From the NCBI GenBank assembly GCA_003049435.1, contig PYSQ01000148.1:1-64000 (forward strand): DNA of 64,000 bases, given 5' to 3'. Positions 32,626-45,500 of the stretch are shown here, one piece after another. Source of the stretch: Nakataea oryzae. Taxonomy: Eukaryota; Ascomycota; Sordariomycetes; Magnaporthales; Magnaporthaceae. The notes beneath the pieces are model-generated. The model ran no database searches. It saw only the letters and a program-made list of their open reading frames with translations, and was not told the DNA's origin. Each line of letters opens with the position of its first letter. The stretch's first letter is position 1. The translations under genes and the position numbers were made by a program.

Positions 32626-34330
32626 CTCCTCGCAGCGGCAGCCAGACCTCGCTTGCCCGCCATCATCAAACTGCCGTTGAAAGAAGGTGGGTAAGCTCCC
32701 AAATACGGCGAGCCCGCTCCATTGCAGCCTGTTGCCAGCATTGGATTCGCGAGGACACGCGCGCACACACACATACTCCGTCTCTCCGCAGTGGCATGCC
32801 TATCCGTTCTCAGCGGCCCCATTCCGATAGCAGGGTGGCCTCGTGCGAGCCAAATATGCCTCGAGACCGGGAGCCCCGGCGACGATGCCTAGCCTGGGTC
32901 TTGCTGCACCACTGCATCGACACTATCTGATTTGCTGTGTCGCGGCCGTCATTGCCTCTGTTCGGATCACCTATAGGGTTTTTATTTTCGCCAGCCAGCC
33001 ACTAGGAGCAGGAGATCGCGTTCTGCCTCTCTGCGCCACCAGCCCGCCCTCTCGACCCCGTCCTCGGTCTAGACCCAGGCGTTGACCCTGCCATGGCTGC
33101 CCTGCCAAAGCCATGTGGCTTGGTCCTGATGCCATCCATCTCAACGGCGGGCGCGAGGATGAACAAACCAAAGGTTAGATCAGGCCATCTTCTCAGCCTT
33201 CCCACATGACTCAAAACGCCGACCCCATCCATAACAAATCCAAAAATGCCGCCAGGACGATAACCGGAAAGTTGGGCTGAGCGATGGCCTCCTTGGGCCA
33301 AAGATGGCGGTGTCGCAGCTTCTCTACCTGCTCGCTCACAGGGGGAAGCTACAGGCGAGGCGGCCCTGGACTAGAATAGCCGAGCTGGTGGCGTTTGTGG
33401 CGTGCTCTAGACCTTCGCAGACTCTCCCGCCTTTCTGGATAAGCTGTCTGCAAACACAAAAAAATAGTCGAAAGGTGGGAGAGGGGTAGAAGCCGTGCTA
33501 TAGAAAGAAAAAATATTGGGAGTATAATCGAGACGGGAACAAAAAAACGAAGGCCGACTTAAACGCCCCAAAAAATCAACGTGAAAGCAGTTTTCACAGG
33601 TGTGAAGAGAAACAAGCAAGACCATGGCCTGTAGTTATCGCAACGTGAAGAGCTGATCATATCCAGCCTGACGGGAAATGCCGTTGCAGAGAAAAGAATT
33701 CAAGAGAGGAGCATGCTAAGTAAAAAGCACCCTTGAACGTTTGTGACTCCCGCAATCTCCAAGCAGCTGATGGGGCGCAAGACTGAGACGGCGCAGCTAG
33801 CCTTCGTTTTCTATCAGTCGTTGAGTGTACGACCTGGCACCGGGAACCATCCATCGCGCGCATTGCCGCCATGTACCAGGCTTCTCCCGAAAACCACTAG
33901 TCCAGCACCACGATCGAGATTCAGTTCCCTCTCCGTTGGGATCGGCCAACGTCTTCCATCCTCACGGTCGTTTTTTGGTGCGCGGACCCGAGGACAAGCA
34001 CACATCCATCCCTCCCTCTCGCCTGAGCAACGGGGAGGAGGGGGAGAGATGAAGGGCGGACGTGCGGACGATCCCCACACGGGCGCGCGATTCTGCTAAT
34101 GCTAACCAAGAGGCCGGGAGCGGGCTGGTGGAGGTAGTGCCGTTCTTATTTTCGTGGCTGAAAGGAAGCTGAAGAGCAAGAAAGCGCAAGCGGGAGTCCA
34201 ATACCGCGCCGCGCCCTTGCGAGCCGCTAGCCTGCTGCGGCATGGTGCCGCGCGCCAGTATCCACAGACAGCCTAGCCTAGACCTAGTCCCGACGGAATC
34301 CTCCATGCCAGCAAGACCCCAAGGAGGCAT

Positions 34331-34361
34331 ACACACTCACACACACACACACACACACACA
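34331..34361. repeat. CA microsatellite
   Basis: Long (AC)n tract with one t interruption near its start. The longest microsatellite in the window. Confidence 0.9.
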
Positions 34362-35400
34362 TGTCTGCCGGCCAACGAGCGGCTCGATCTGCCGTATCCT
34401 CGCGAAGAATTCTGCGTGTGTAGTTCTTGCCTTTCTTCACAAGTATATCATTCCTGCTCGTGGTCGGATTTCGTTTCCCTGAATGGCAACTCCTGGCCAT
34501 CTAGTACGGCTCGCCTTTGCTCAGGGGGGTTCTACAGGGGTTCCTACCTAGTTATCAGCCAGGAGATGGTACCAAGCACAAGTCACACACCGATGTTCAC
34601 CAAATCGATTCTACCGCAGGCACTCCAGCTTTAAGCATAGACTAGATAGCAGTACCTAATGAGTTCAAAGGCATCCGATACCTGGTCAAAGGGCTTGTCC
34701 GCTCCCGAGGGTCTCCAGCGATCCCTGCACAGTATTTAGGCCCCCCTCCAAGCGGCGCTGCTACAAGGACGCCCAAAGAGGGCTCACCTGGCGTAGATCT
34801 GCTCCTAGGAGCCAGTATTCCACGGGCTTTCTGCTCACCGCGGGCATAGGCCCCGCGCTCGAGCAGCAAATTGACAATCTCGGTGCGTCACTGAGCGGCA
34901 GCCGCCGAACAGGGGCTGCCAAAACATATGGCGCTTGTGGTCACCTCGAGCCGGGAATCTGAACCTGTGCTTGGGGGTGGCGGGCAGCTTTCGCAAGAAG
35001 CCAGCATGGTTAATGACGATGTGCTCAGTCCCCGGCAAGAGACAGCCTCCGGGGCAGTCTTGGAGGCTCGTTCCTTGGGGTTCGGTCAAGAATGCTTCAC
35101 GATAGTTTGCAGAACTTCAAAGCGGGCTTGATGTGTCTATGTGGGCTGCAAGCGCCGAGAGCGCTTGAGGATGATGGTTTGGAACGTAGCTGAAGGCTTA
35201 GCATGCTCGTTTATGCCCTCGGAAGGTGGTTTAACGCGCTATTCCATGCAGCTCGACCACCAACAGGGACCACTTGCGGCTATGCGCATGTTCAGCGAGG
35301 GAGTGCCGAAGAGGGTCAAACGACCGGTTGGCTGCATTGATGATCATTGTAGGCATGACTATGAGTGACAGCTATTGGTAGCGCTTGTTGGTAAGAAGGA

Positions 35401-35450
35401 CCCCCCNNNNNNNNNNNNNNNNNNNNNGCCCCCCCCCCCCCCCCCCCCCA
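35401..35450. other. Assembly gap flanked by poly-C
   Basis: Six C, then 21 N (35407-35427), then GCC and a run of about 20 C. The homopolymer probably caused the gap, so its true length is unknown. Confidence 0.95.
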
Positions 35451-36054
35451 GTGCGCCAAATCTACCGGTCAGAGGAAGAAGTGTCCAGTTCGTATTGTTG
35501 CAAATCCCTTCACAGGTGATGCCCGACAGTAGTAGATTCACGTTGTCTAGCACCATGGATCATTGTTCTGATCAAGGGCCCTTTTCTTGGTCGAACATTT
35601 ACCTGTTTGAACCACCTAAATGTAGTTACATACGCCGCAGTCGCCAGAACTGATCATAAAGCTTGAAGCGGCCGAGAGGACAAAGCGACCGTTTGAACAA
35701 AAAATCAACAGCTTGCACGTCTGAGCCACAAGAGGAACAGAAACAAATTGCTAAGTAATGGTATCCGCGGAAATGAACTATAGCAGAAAAGCGTTTATCG
35801 GCAACGACGTTTTCATGGAAAAATGAAAAGAAACCAATCACGAAATAGACCAAAAATGGCCGTTCCAGATCCTTCCGTCCTTCGCCGAGTCTTGTCAGTA
35901 AGCCAATATATGAAGCCCCCCAAACACAACGTTCACTCCCCATAGGGAGGCTTAACATGAACCGACATCGAACATGGATAAAACAGAGACAAATGAGAGT
36001 CATCAATAGTACGAATAAGAGCAAGCAGAAGAGAAGTAAGGGGTATCTCTGATT

Positions 36055-38241
36055 TCAAGGTCTTTCCCGATACCTGGGTTTCCTGGCCATGTTGACGACC
36101 GGAGGCGGTTCGTCATCCATGGGGTAGGGCAGCATCGGGGCTGCTGGCCGTCTTCCACCGCCGGCTTGGTGCTCTGGAAGGGGCGTCTTCGGCGGTAGCG
36201 GTGGCGGGAAGCTGGGGTGGGCTGCATGGTGCGGCTGGTAGTTACCAGGCCTGTTCCCATCATCTGCGCGACGCCGTGGCTGCTCGTCCGCCCCCATGAT
36301 GGCGATCTTGTCTTGCCCTGACGCGTTCCGCCACTGAGCTGGTGTCGGTGCCGTCACCAAGAGGCGATCACCGTCATCATCGGAATCAGTCAGCGCACTG
36401 ACTGCACTGAGCGTGCTGCCGGCCATCGACGGGGTTTGTTGGTGAGAATGCAGACGCGGGCTGCTTGTTCCTGCTGGGCGCAGTCCGGTCGGAATCGCCG
36501 GAGCGCTGCCCGGCGGCGGGGGTGGCAACGGGCGGTCTGTCAAACGGTCCCCCGAACTTCGTGGGGAAGTCGTCGAACCGGGAACCCCGAGACTGTCCCT
36601 TCCGGACTCGTACGACTGCCTGCTCGAGGGCGTCATGGGGCTGACGCCGTAGTTTGGCGGGCCGGCCGGCATATCTCCCGGCAGCTCGACAGCAAACGGC
36701 ATCGAGACCTCGGATGACGTCTGAACCAGCTCTGGCACGGGAGCCACACGGTCCCACCGCATCTTGGCGCGGTGGATCTTGGCGAGCTTCGCAGAGGCTC
36801 CCTGGACCATGCTGTTCTCATCGGAACGGCGCAGGTACTGTCTGGTGCCTGTACTGATGTCGGCGAGGCGGTGCCACTCGTTCATGCCAAACTCCCCCAC
36901 ACCCATCTCCACGTTGAGGCGGTAGTAGTTCTCGACGTTCACACCGCGCTTCATGAGGTGTTCCTTGTAGACATATTGGTGTATGGTCTCGCAGCCCTCG
37001 ATTTTGGCGATCAGTTTCCTCCTCGCATCGGCGAACTCGCCTAGAAACCCCTCGTACCAGACCGACTGGTTCGCATCGCTGCTCTTTGGGCGCTTCCCGG
37101 TTCCCACGCTGATGAAGACGCCGACCTCGCGGCCCGGCCACTCGTTGACGACGGCCTCGTCCAGGGCCTGTATTGCGGGGTTGAAAGTGCCGGCACCGTC
37201 ATCGTGAAACATCGACTGGCCAATTCTGATGGGTTTGAAGGCGAGGCCTATCGCGCACGTCGCCCTTCCCGCCTCCCATATTCTGCAATCGAACTCTGGC
37301 GCTGGTTCCTTCCTCGAATCGTAAGATCTCAATATTGCCGGCTCGCCACCCTTCGGGGTGCCCTTGTACACTGCGGTCACGGCCCTGATGCAGGAATCAC
37401 CAGTTAGTCAATCAAAGTCACAAAGTTTGGGCATGGAAGCATGCGACCGTCATGCCACTGGGGATTTCTCACGTTTTTGTCCTGTTCTCCCTTGCGTCGT
37501 AGAGACTTGCTTCCGGGTCGCCACCCCTCGAATTGTAAGCCGAGGCTGGGCGCGCAAATTGCGTTGTCGGACTCCTGGCGCTAAAGCTGACCACGCTCGC
37601 ATTGCTGGAATGCCTGCGGGGGTAGTGCTGTCCGTTGGGGCGCGACAGCTTGTTGCGGTGCAAGGCGCTCGGGTTGGGCGTAATAGGCGACTCGGATCCA
37701 TCATTGCCCTCGGCCTCGTCGACTGTGTGTTCCCTCACGGCTTCCTTGATGGCGAGCTCAAGCATAGAGGCCTTGAAAAGCGTCGACCTCGTCGGTATTC
37801 CCAGTATCGTCTTGTCCGTCTCGAACACCATCCGTGTCAGGCGCACGTAGAGCTCCTTACAGGTCTCGAGGTCTAGGCGCAGGCGGCCGAGCATGAGGGC
37901 GATCAGGCCGCCAGTGCCCGTGCCCACGATGAGGTCAAAGTGGTCGGCCGGCTTCGGGATCTCGGACCGACGGGGCGCTCGGCCTTCAATCTCGACAAAA
38001 GTCCTGTGCATGATCTCCTGGAGTATGATGAAGATGCTGTACCCGCGCACTCCTCCTCCGTCTGGATTGCGGCCGGTCGGCGGTGTGTCAGCGAGGAGAA
38101 GGAGAAGAGAATGATCGACCGTCAAAGAGAGCAGTAAACTGCCTCGTCGCGCGCGCGCGCACACACACACTCACCTAGAGAGAGGATGCGCAGGGGAGGA
38201 CCCTTTGTGGTGTCCTTCCTCCGCACTTGGCTGATTTCCAT
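36055..38241 (-). CDS. Patatin-like protein lacking the nucleophilic serine
   Basis: Three exons (38175-38241, 37473-38061, 36055-37384) give 661 residues. The first join restores LRILSLDGGGVRGYSI, the patatin oxyanion motif DGGGxRG. Donors are gtgagt and gtgaga; the 113-nt first intron starts in a GT/GC dinucleotide repeat. Patatins are acyl hydrolases using a Ser-Asp dyad with the serine in G-x-S-x-G. Here that site reads GTGTGG and codon 71 is GGC, so the nucleophile is glycine. The Asp of the dyad is present (FHDDGAG), and LIALMLGRLRLDLETC matches the family. After about 400 the protein becomes Pro/Ser-rich and disordered (PLPPPPPGSAP, FPPPLPPKTPL). It may be a non-enzymatic or lipid-sensing member; residual activity through another residue cannot be excluded. 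Confidence 0.88.
38147..38173. repeat. CG/CA microsatellite at the donor of patatin intron 1
   Basis: On the coding strand the intron begins gtgagtgtgtgtgtgtg and passes into gcgcgcgc. The repeat therefore overlaps the splice donor, and length changes would move sequence right next to the exon. Confidence 0.8.
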
Positions 38242-41200
38242 GGTCGCGTTGGTCTCTGGCAGGTCTCGTCGTTGGCGTCGTTGGCGTCGTGGGCGGCGAG
38301 TAGGCTGGGCTGAACTGCGCCGTGGCGCGATGGCAGCGAAATCTTGCGGCTTGTTCCAGCGGGGAAGGCTTTTTCAGCGGAGTAGCCAAGTCCAATAATC
38401 GGTCGGGCGGCGAGGCCAAGATGCGCGGAGCGGGTTTGACTGGAGGCGATGGCAAACAAGCACCAGGATTCAAATCGAGTCGCGCTCCCCACAGCGACGG
38501 GCCTTTGATGGGCAGTGACGCACGACGCAGGGCAGGGCGCAGCGGCGCCGGAGCTTGGGCCAAATGGAGGGGTGTTTTTGGCTGATCTCAAAAACCCACC
38601 GGAGCGGCATGAACTTGAATCGAAAAGAGGGTCGCGGCCGAAATATCGGGTTCGTTATTCGTCTATGACGACCCGGATTGCGGATTGCAGAACAGAAAAA
38701 TCGATGTCGCAATCAAGGGAGCAATATTTGTGTTGCCGTGGCTTTTTCTTTCTTTCCTTTTTTTTTCTCTTTCGTTTCGCGCTTGGGCACTGGCACGAGG
38801 ATGTGGTATTGGTCTTGGTGTTGGCGCTTGTCTGGCGGGTTCCAGTCGCTTGTGTGTCTTGCTCTTGTGACGCCTGCGCTTCTGGGCACGCAGACTCGTG
38901 CGGCCTTGGGTCTTGGGAAAACTCGCTGTGGGTGGCAGTATCGACTGGGGCTTCCTTGCTTCTGTCGTGCTTGGTCGATCAGGCACCCGCCAACCCTCGG
39001 ATTTTGTGGTGGCGCTTCCCCTCTTTAAAAATCCGCCCCCCTGTCTGCTCAGCCTGTCAAGCGGACCGTCGCCCCGTGCTTTCTTTTTTCTGGTATGTTT
39101 CCCAGACTCGGACTTGAGCGAACCTGACTGTAATGTCTACGCTTACATGCCAGCACCCGTCAAACCAAAGCTGGCAGCCCGCTGACCGCCCTCTGCAGTC
39201 AGATCACCAAAACTGGTGGGCCCCGTCTGGAGTGTTCGGGAAAGTCCCCTCTCGGCCAGGTCAGGTCAGCACATGGGCCGGGCACGGCGCCGCCGCGGCG
39301 GACGGCGTGCAGGTGTCAGGAATCCATGATGCGTCGCAAGCACGTTGGCGTTGACAGCCCGGGCCTGTGCATGTAGGCAGACCCTAGGTCTAGGCCGGGA
39401 GAAAAGAGCAAGGTTTGGCCGCATCCATGCTACGCAGTGAACCACCGCGTGTACCACGGCCGTCTAAACCACGTTGGGGGCTTCCCGCAAGTCAGGCGCA
39501 GGCCAGGGCCGCATGTTAGGCTTTCGGCACCTTGCGGTCTTGCACCTGCAGGTGGGGATTGTGGCCACGCATCGGCCAGGAACCCGGAAAGGGCGGGACG
39601 TCATGGCTGTCTCAGATTGCTCGGCCGGTTGAAGCGCAAACGTCGCTCTTTTTCTGCTTCAGAGGCCGCCACGCCAAGCCCCCATGCGCCGGGCGAGTCC
39701 ACCGCCCCGGTCGAGGCAAGCGGGCAGTCTTGATTGGTTGCCGGCGCATATGTCTCGCTCGATTTTCATGTGCCTCCCACTCATAAGCTTCCATCTCGTT
39801 CCGCTGCGCTGAAGGTGGCGCAGTGTGCCCGCGAAGCACGCGCGCACTCTCCACCGCCGGGCCCCCGCCGCTTGATTGATTCGACTCGAGTTCGCCACGG
39901 CGCGAATGTCGGATGGCCATGTTACTCCCCGTGCATATGTACATCTACGAAGCAGAAGATACCCGACTGCGCACCATGTTACATCCACCAATGCCCAGAC
40001 TCGTTGTTTCCGACCATCGCGACCGTCTCCGCCCACAGCGTTGCTGCAATCACCTCGCTCGTTTATTTGTTCTTCCCCGCCATCTCTGGCATCATTTATG
40101 CCCGTCGACGCAGCCCGCCAGAATAGCGTGATTCGAAGCCAAAAAGAAAGCACCTGCTTCCCTGGTATCTTTGCCTGAGCTGTCTTGGTGGTTTGCTTCA
40201 AACAGCTTCAAACGCCTGTATCTGCGGACCAGCCTGATGCACCCCGAGTGCGCCTGCGCAGGTATTTAATCCAGCCTCGCCAAGGTAAAAGGTTGCAAAT
40301 CTAGAGCGCAGCCGCCAAAACAAACATTACATGTCCTTGGACGATTTCCCAAATTAGGACAGGTTTTAAGCACGCTCTGCACGCATCGATAAACCCAATT
40401 CTTCTAGCATCCTGGTATTTTGGTCTGCAAGGAACGCCATTGTGGGCATTGCACGGACGGGCCGCCTATACTTCCCCACAGCTAGCTGCCCGTTTTGCAT
40501 AGGCCTGACATGTGTGATCCTGCCGGAGCTAAGCGTTCCTCTTCGGGCATCATCGTCAGCCTTCCCATGTTGGTGGGGGTGGCGCTGGCGGGCGGGTGGC
40601 CTCGGCATTGGCCCATTACGTCTTTGTTTCCCCCTAAACTTTAGCACCGTTGCTTGCACCGCGCTCGACTTGTTGGGAGGATACCGAGCTATATGATCTC
40701 CTCATACGTCAATTGTCGGTTTATACTAGGCCGCTCTGTTTTGCTCTGGTTCGTTCCAAGGTACTTCCCATCGGCAACAGTTGACGCATTCTTGCTGGGT
40801 GAGAGCGATAGGCGCCATTTCGGGCAGGCTTCAGCCCTAATATAGGCGGGCCCATCCGTGCCTTGTGTTGTTTTGAGGGTGGGGATCACGGGGATACACT
40901 CCAGGCATCGTCAGCCTCGTTCGACGTCGTGGTCTTCTGCATATCGTTCCCGTCAAACCGGGGCTAGAATGTCTGGACTTGGGCCAGCTAGTTGCTATAT
41001 ATCAGATACCTTTCTCGCCTGCATCGCTTTGCGCAGTCAAACACTGCACCACAAAAAAACCTGGTCGGGCCATCAAACACACCAGTGCTGCCTGGAGGAG
41101 GTCCCATGCATCAACCGATGGGACGTTATCTTTGCCCCGCTGCCCGTGGAACACGAGACCGGGAGAATGACTGCATAACCCGAAGTCGTTCTGTGGGCGG

Positions 41201-41576
41201 CACGCGGTAGGAAATGGTGGAACCAAACAAAGGCTCTGATCTACACCAATAGATCATCACACCCACAGAACGCCGCCTTGGAACCTCTGCGACAGCCTGC
41301 CCACACCGTCAGGGAGAGGGGTTCAAAGTTCATTCTCAGCTCCCCCTTGATGTTAAACGCCGTAGAGCTCTGCTTGAAGATCCCAGCCATTCATGTCAAC
41401 CATAGTTGGGCAGGGGCTTGTTGGACGCTCCTTCCGGATGCGCGATGATCCTGCACACCCAGGTACCCGACCACCTCTGGTGGCTGCCTGTAGCACCAGC
41501 CCCGGCAAGGACTTGCCGTCTTGTCAGGCTTGTCTACCCTGCTTTTCAGATCCTGCAGTGCCGTCAAGTTCCAATG
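38242..41576. other. Intergenic, no gene supported
   Basis: 3.3 kb upstream of both the patatin gene (minus) and the MARVEL gene (plus). A T-rich stretch is at about 38745-38775. Frames up to 200 codons exist (38515-39117), but they lack domains, start context or splice structure. Confidence 0.5.
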
Positions 41577-41583
41577 TATAAAG
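41577..41583 (+). promoter_or_regulatory. TATA box of the MARVEL-protein gene
   Basis: TATAAAG, 196 nt before the ATG at 41773, followed by a C/T-rich leader. Position fits a core promoter. Confidence 0.5.
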
Positions 41584-41772
41584 GGCCCAAGCCTTCCCTC
41601 CAACCTGCTCCAAGGGTCGCCTGGTCGTCTCCCCTCTGGCTTTCCACGAACTCGTCCAGTCCTCGTCACGACATCAACAGTCACTTTTCCGTGCCAAGCC
41701 TCTGCTTTAGGCGCGCGCTCGATCAGTTTGAAGTTATTCGCGAGTCCCCCCACGTCTGTTTCAGACCTCAAT

Positions 41773-42574
41773 ATGTTGAACATCGTCGGACTGGGCCTTC
41801 GAGCCTTCATGGTAAGGTCGGCCTGGCTATCCGACTCGCTCGAGCGATCCAATTCCAGCATTCTACCTACCAATGTTCCAGTCCTGACTTGTAGCACCTG
41901 ATCCCTGCAGCTCCTCTCCGCCGCCGTCGTCCTCGGCCTCTCGGTCACTCTGGCGAAGCACCAGGTTATCGGCGGTCCTCCTACAGAGACATCCTTCGCC
42001 GGCTTCACGGGCGCATTCGGCATGCTTGCTGCTGCCGTCGGTATTGCTGCCATCTTCTTCGAGGCAATACCCTCGCTCGTGCCGCTGGCTGCCGATGGCC
42101 TATCTGCGCTCTTCTTCCTCGCAGGTGGAATCGTCAGTGTTCTCCCTCGGCATTACCTCTTGTCTGTGACTATATTGCGGATGATGGCATCAGCTCCATA
42201 ACCCAATATATAGCCACAGCGATCCAACCAACCTCGAATATTAATTCTTAAATGCTAACACCCTCTCGATTGTTCATGTTCGCCAGGCCCTCACAATGGC
42301 AATGAAGGGTTTTTCATGCGTTACCAGCAGCGACCAAGACATTATGGGGCGCTACGATAGCAAGATCCTGAACGGCGGATGCAGAGCAGACAGAAACTGT
42401 GCCGTTAGTGATCCCTTCCAAGATTCCGATCCGCTCAATACCGAGCTCAAGAGCCGGTGTGTGAGGGCGCAGGCAGACTTCGCCTTCCAGTACATCGCCT
42501 TCGTCGCTGCTCTCAGCTGCCTCGTGGTGACCTTCCTCATGACGAGGCGGTCTGGTACCAAGGTTTTTGTCTAA
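41773..42574 (+). CDS. MARVEL-domain four-helix membrane protein
   Basis: Three exons (41773-41811, 41911-42132, 42287-42574) give 182 residues. Introns are 99 and 154 nt. The first has a gtaagg donor and ctgcag acceptor; the second has gtcagt, a gctaac branch and cgccag. Both are phase 0. The assembled protein starts MLNIVGLGLRAFM and has four hydrophobic segments: LLSAAVVLGLSVTLA, FTGAFGMLAAAVGIAAIFF, ADGLSALFFLAGGIALTMAM and YIAFVAALSCLVVTFL. The loop before the last helix carries FSC, GGC and RNC cysteines and a conserved-looking acidic stretch. This is the layout of fungal MARVEL proteins such as the Nce102 and plasma-membrane sets, which organise membrane domains. The exact subgroup is uncertain. 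The second donor is weaker than usual. Confidence 0.75.
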
Positions 42575-45500
42575 GTCCCAGATGCAGCAGGATGTCTGGC
42601 GCCTTGCAGACCACACCGGGTCTAAGACGCGCTTCCAAGTAATTTGGCGGGGATTTTCTTTGCCCAAAACACAAGGCCGTGGCCGGTTAAGACGGGCACG
42701 CCAGCAGTCAAATTGAGATGCCGAGGTTTGTTGGAACCTAATGTTAAATCTGATTTCACGAAAGCCGAGATAGCACTTTGTTCGTTTATCGGAGGTCTTA
42801 ATTTTCCGGAATCTTTCTTTCATTATATTGCTTTATCGCCATGGAAACAGAGAGGGAAGCGGCACGAGCCCATGGACTTCACAAGAGAAATCAATTACCC
42901 AGTGAGGTAGACAACGGGGCAGGTCAAAGAATGTCGGGCCCGTGATTACAAGTCGAATAGTGTACTTCAATCACATACTATGTACTCCATGCTCTTTTAC
43001 CACTCAATACACCCCCACACCCCTTCGACTCTCTACGTTCGTTCTTGATACTACGGGATTTGCGGAAGTTCCATGGCATTCCAGTCCCGCACCTTTATGA
43101 TTTATGGTCCAGTTCTGAGATTAGACTCTCGGCTGTACGTTTCGCCCGATGATTCTTGCAAGAATATCACGCAGGAAACAGAAGGGGGGGAATGGCAATT
43201 TTTGTCCAGGAGACCATTCGTATGAGTGGAGAGTGCAGTAGGCCGAATATCTTGGCCAGATTTTTCACGAATCTGATGACAAGTTGTATTGCCAACAGTT
43301 GACATGTAATTCTGCATGGCGGGATTCTGTTGGTCCAGTTCGCAAGAGACCGGTATGGCTCATAGTTCTGAATGAGTGGCATGACTCTCCTGGGTGGGTG
43401 CCTGCTTAGTGGCCCACGACAAAGGACAGAGGTCGTTGGAGTTATAGGCTTAAAATCCGGTAAACAGTACAGTCCAGATCGCCATGGTGCGACTTTCATC
43501 TGCAGGCAAAATATAAATTTGGGAGATGGCATGGCACAGTTTGGAACTCATCTAAAGGCGCTACGTGGGCACCTACTCAGTACTTATACTATCATCAGGC
43601 TTTGCTTGTCTGCAGCCAGTGCAGATCTAAGACACAGGGGCCTGCAACTCTCAGGGACGGATAAAAAATGAAAATGAGGGTCAGGTAAGTTCAGACGTGG
43701 GTCCCTGACGTGCTTCCACTTGCGCGCGGCTGGAAACAGGTCAGCCGCCATCTTGATGGGGTTCCACGCGGACGAGTATGACGAAGACTACAGCTGTTTG
43801 CAGCCGTGGCGACGTCGAGTTGGGCGGCTGACGGTGAGGGGGGGGACAGAAAAATGGTGGGTCGTGTTTTGTACACCGACAATTGCTAGGGGCCTTTGTG
43901 GGAAGCGTGGAGAGCGGGTGGGTTTGCGTGAGCTTCTGGGTTCGCGCGTTGGAAGCGGTTCCAGCCTTGATGGAGCTGATATGAGGCCTTGATGGCCCGG
44001 AACGAAGGGGCAGGCACATATGTAAGCGTGCGCTCTTAGCGCCGGACATCGGAGGGTGCAGCAGGCGGACTGGTGAATATTGATTCTCTGCCAAACGAGT
44101 ATGGAGGGAGCGAGGGCGTCGGTTCGCCAAGAAAACGAGGTGAGGAAAAGGCAGGCAGTCCGACAGACATGGGCTGGTGGCGGCGGCAGCGCAGGCTGCC
44201 CCGCAAGCAAGGAGGGCAGTGGGAAATGGAGCCGGGCAGCAAGGCGCGGGAGTCGCAACGGCCTTCGCTGAGCCAGAGCTCGAATCGGTGGAGGAGGTGA
44301 TCCGGTGGCGTCAACTGCAGGCGCATCAAGTGGGATGACCTGGTCCAATCGGGATGGGAGACGGCGGCATGCTGTGGCAACCTCTTTGGTCGCCCTGCAA
44401 ACCGACCAGATCCTTTGGCCTTCTGGATTGCAGCCGGCTCTGCAGCGCGCTGAGCGCCTGTGGTTGGACGGCTGCACCATGGAGCTGCAAGATGTCGAGT
44501 CAGGGATGCATTGCTGTCATTGGGGAGAGAGGCCACGCGCAAGCGGCTGGCATGGGGATCTGAGACATGGATGGCAGCGCCACAATCACCGCCTGGAGAG
44601 CGGGAGCGAGGCGGACAAGATGCTGCCGGGGTTGGAGAAGGGCCAGCATGACGAAACGCGGCGAAATAACGAGAACAGGACAGAGCAGAGAGATGCAGAG
44701 GCAGAGGGAAAAGGGACGGGAAATGGCAGCTGGAAATCTCCAACCGCGCATACCCAGCGCTAACTGATGTGCCTAGCGTCCCGCCGTTTAGGCTGGCTGC
44801 AGCGAATCACCAATCAGCCACGGCGAGTGGGCCGATACACCACGTAGCCGAGGCGCGGCGGCCGTGGACACCCAAACAAAGGCTGGCGACGGACGGCCAG
44901 CGAAAGGCGGCAGGGTCTCTCTGCACATATGGGGCCCGTTGAAGCCTGAGCAGCCGGCGCGGTCGGTGTGGTCTCGGATCTGCCTGTCAGTCTGTCAGTA
45001 AGTCAGTCAGTTGCCGTGGAGTCCGCTGCCGCTGTTTGTTTGCGTGGCCAGGGTGACGGGAGGAAATTCCCGGGGGACACACACACACACACACGGCAGC
45101 AGCAGACGACAACAGGGCCTGGCCTGGCTGCATGCGTTGCAGAAGCGATGGCGCCTTGGGCGGGCGCCAAGGCCGAACGAACGCCCACCGCGCGCGGTCT
45201 ACCGGCATGCACCCTCGACGGTGCAAGCGGCAGCACAGAGGCCAGGGAATTCGGATAGGGGACTCGGCGGCAAGCAATTGAGCCTGTGGCGGTCGAGGAG
45301 GGGGCGCCCTCGAGCCGACAATGGAACGTGCCGGGAGGGGGCACAATGGACGCAGCAGCGCCTTTGACGGCCGCGGGCGGCGCTGATTGGCCGAGGCCGG
45401 CTGGCTGGCTGGGCCTTTGTCGCAACAGCCTCCTTCCGGCGATTCCATCAGGCCGCGCGCAGGTTGGGCAGGCATGGATCGAGGTGTGCTACGGCCTGCG

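Larger units (their letters stand above)
31596..36054. other. Gene-poor 4.4-kb region
   Basis: No gene supported on either strand. It contains CA microsatellites at about 32600-32625, 32763-32773 and 34331-34361, a GTAG-like run near 32265-32290, and a C-homopolymer flanking an assembly gap at 35407-35427. Short frames are interrupted and low-complexity. Confidence 0.55.

Noticed and set aside
38515..39117. 200-codon plus-strand frame with a hydrophobic stretch
   Set aside because: The hydrophobic part comes from a T-rich tract. There is no start context, TATA box or recognisable domain.
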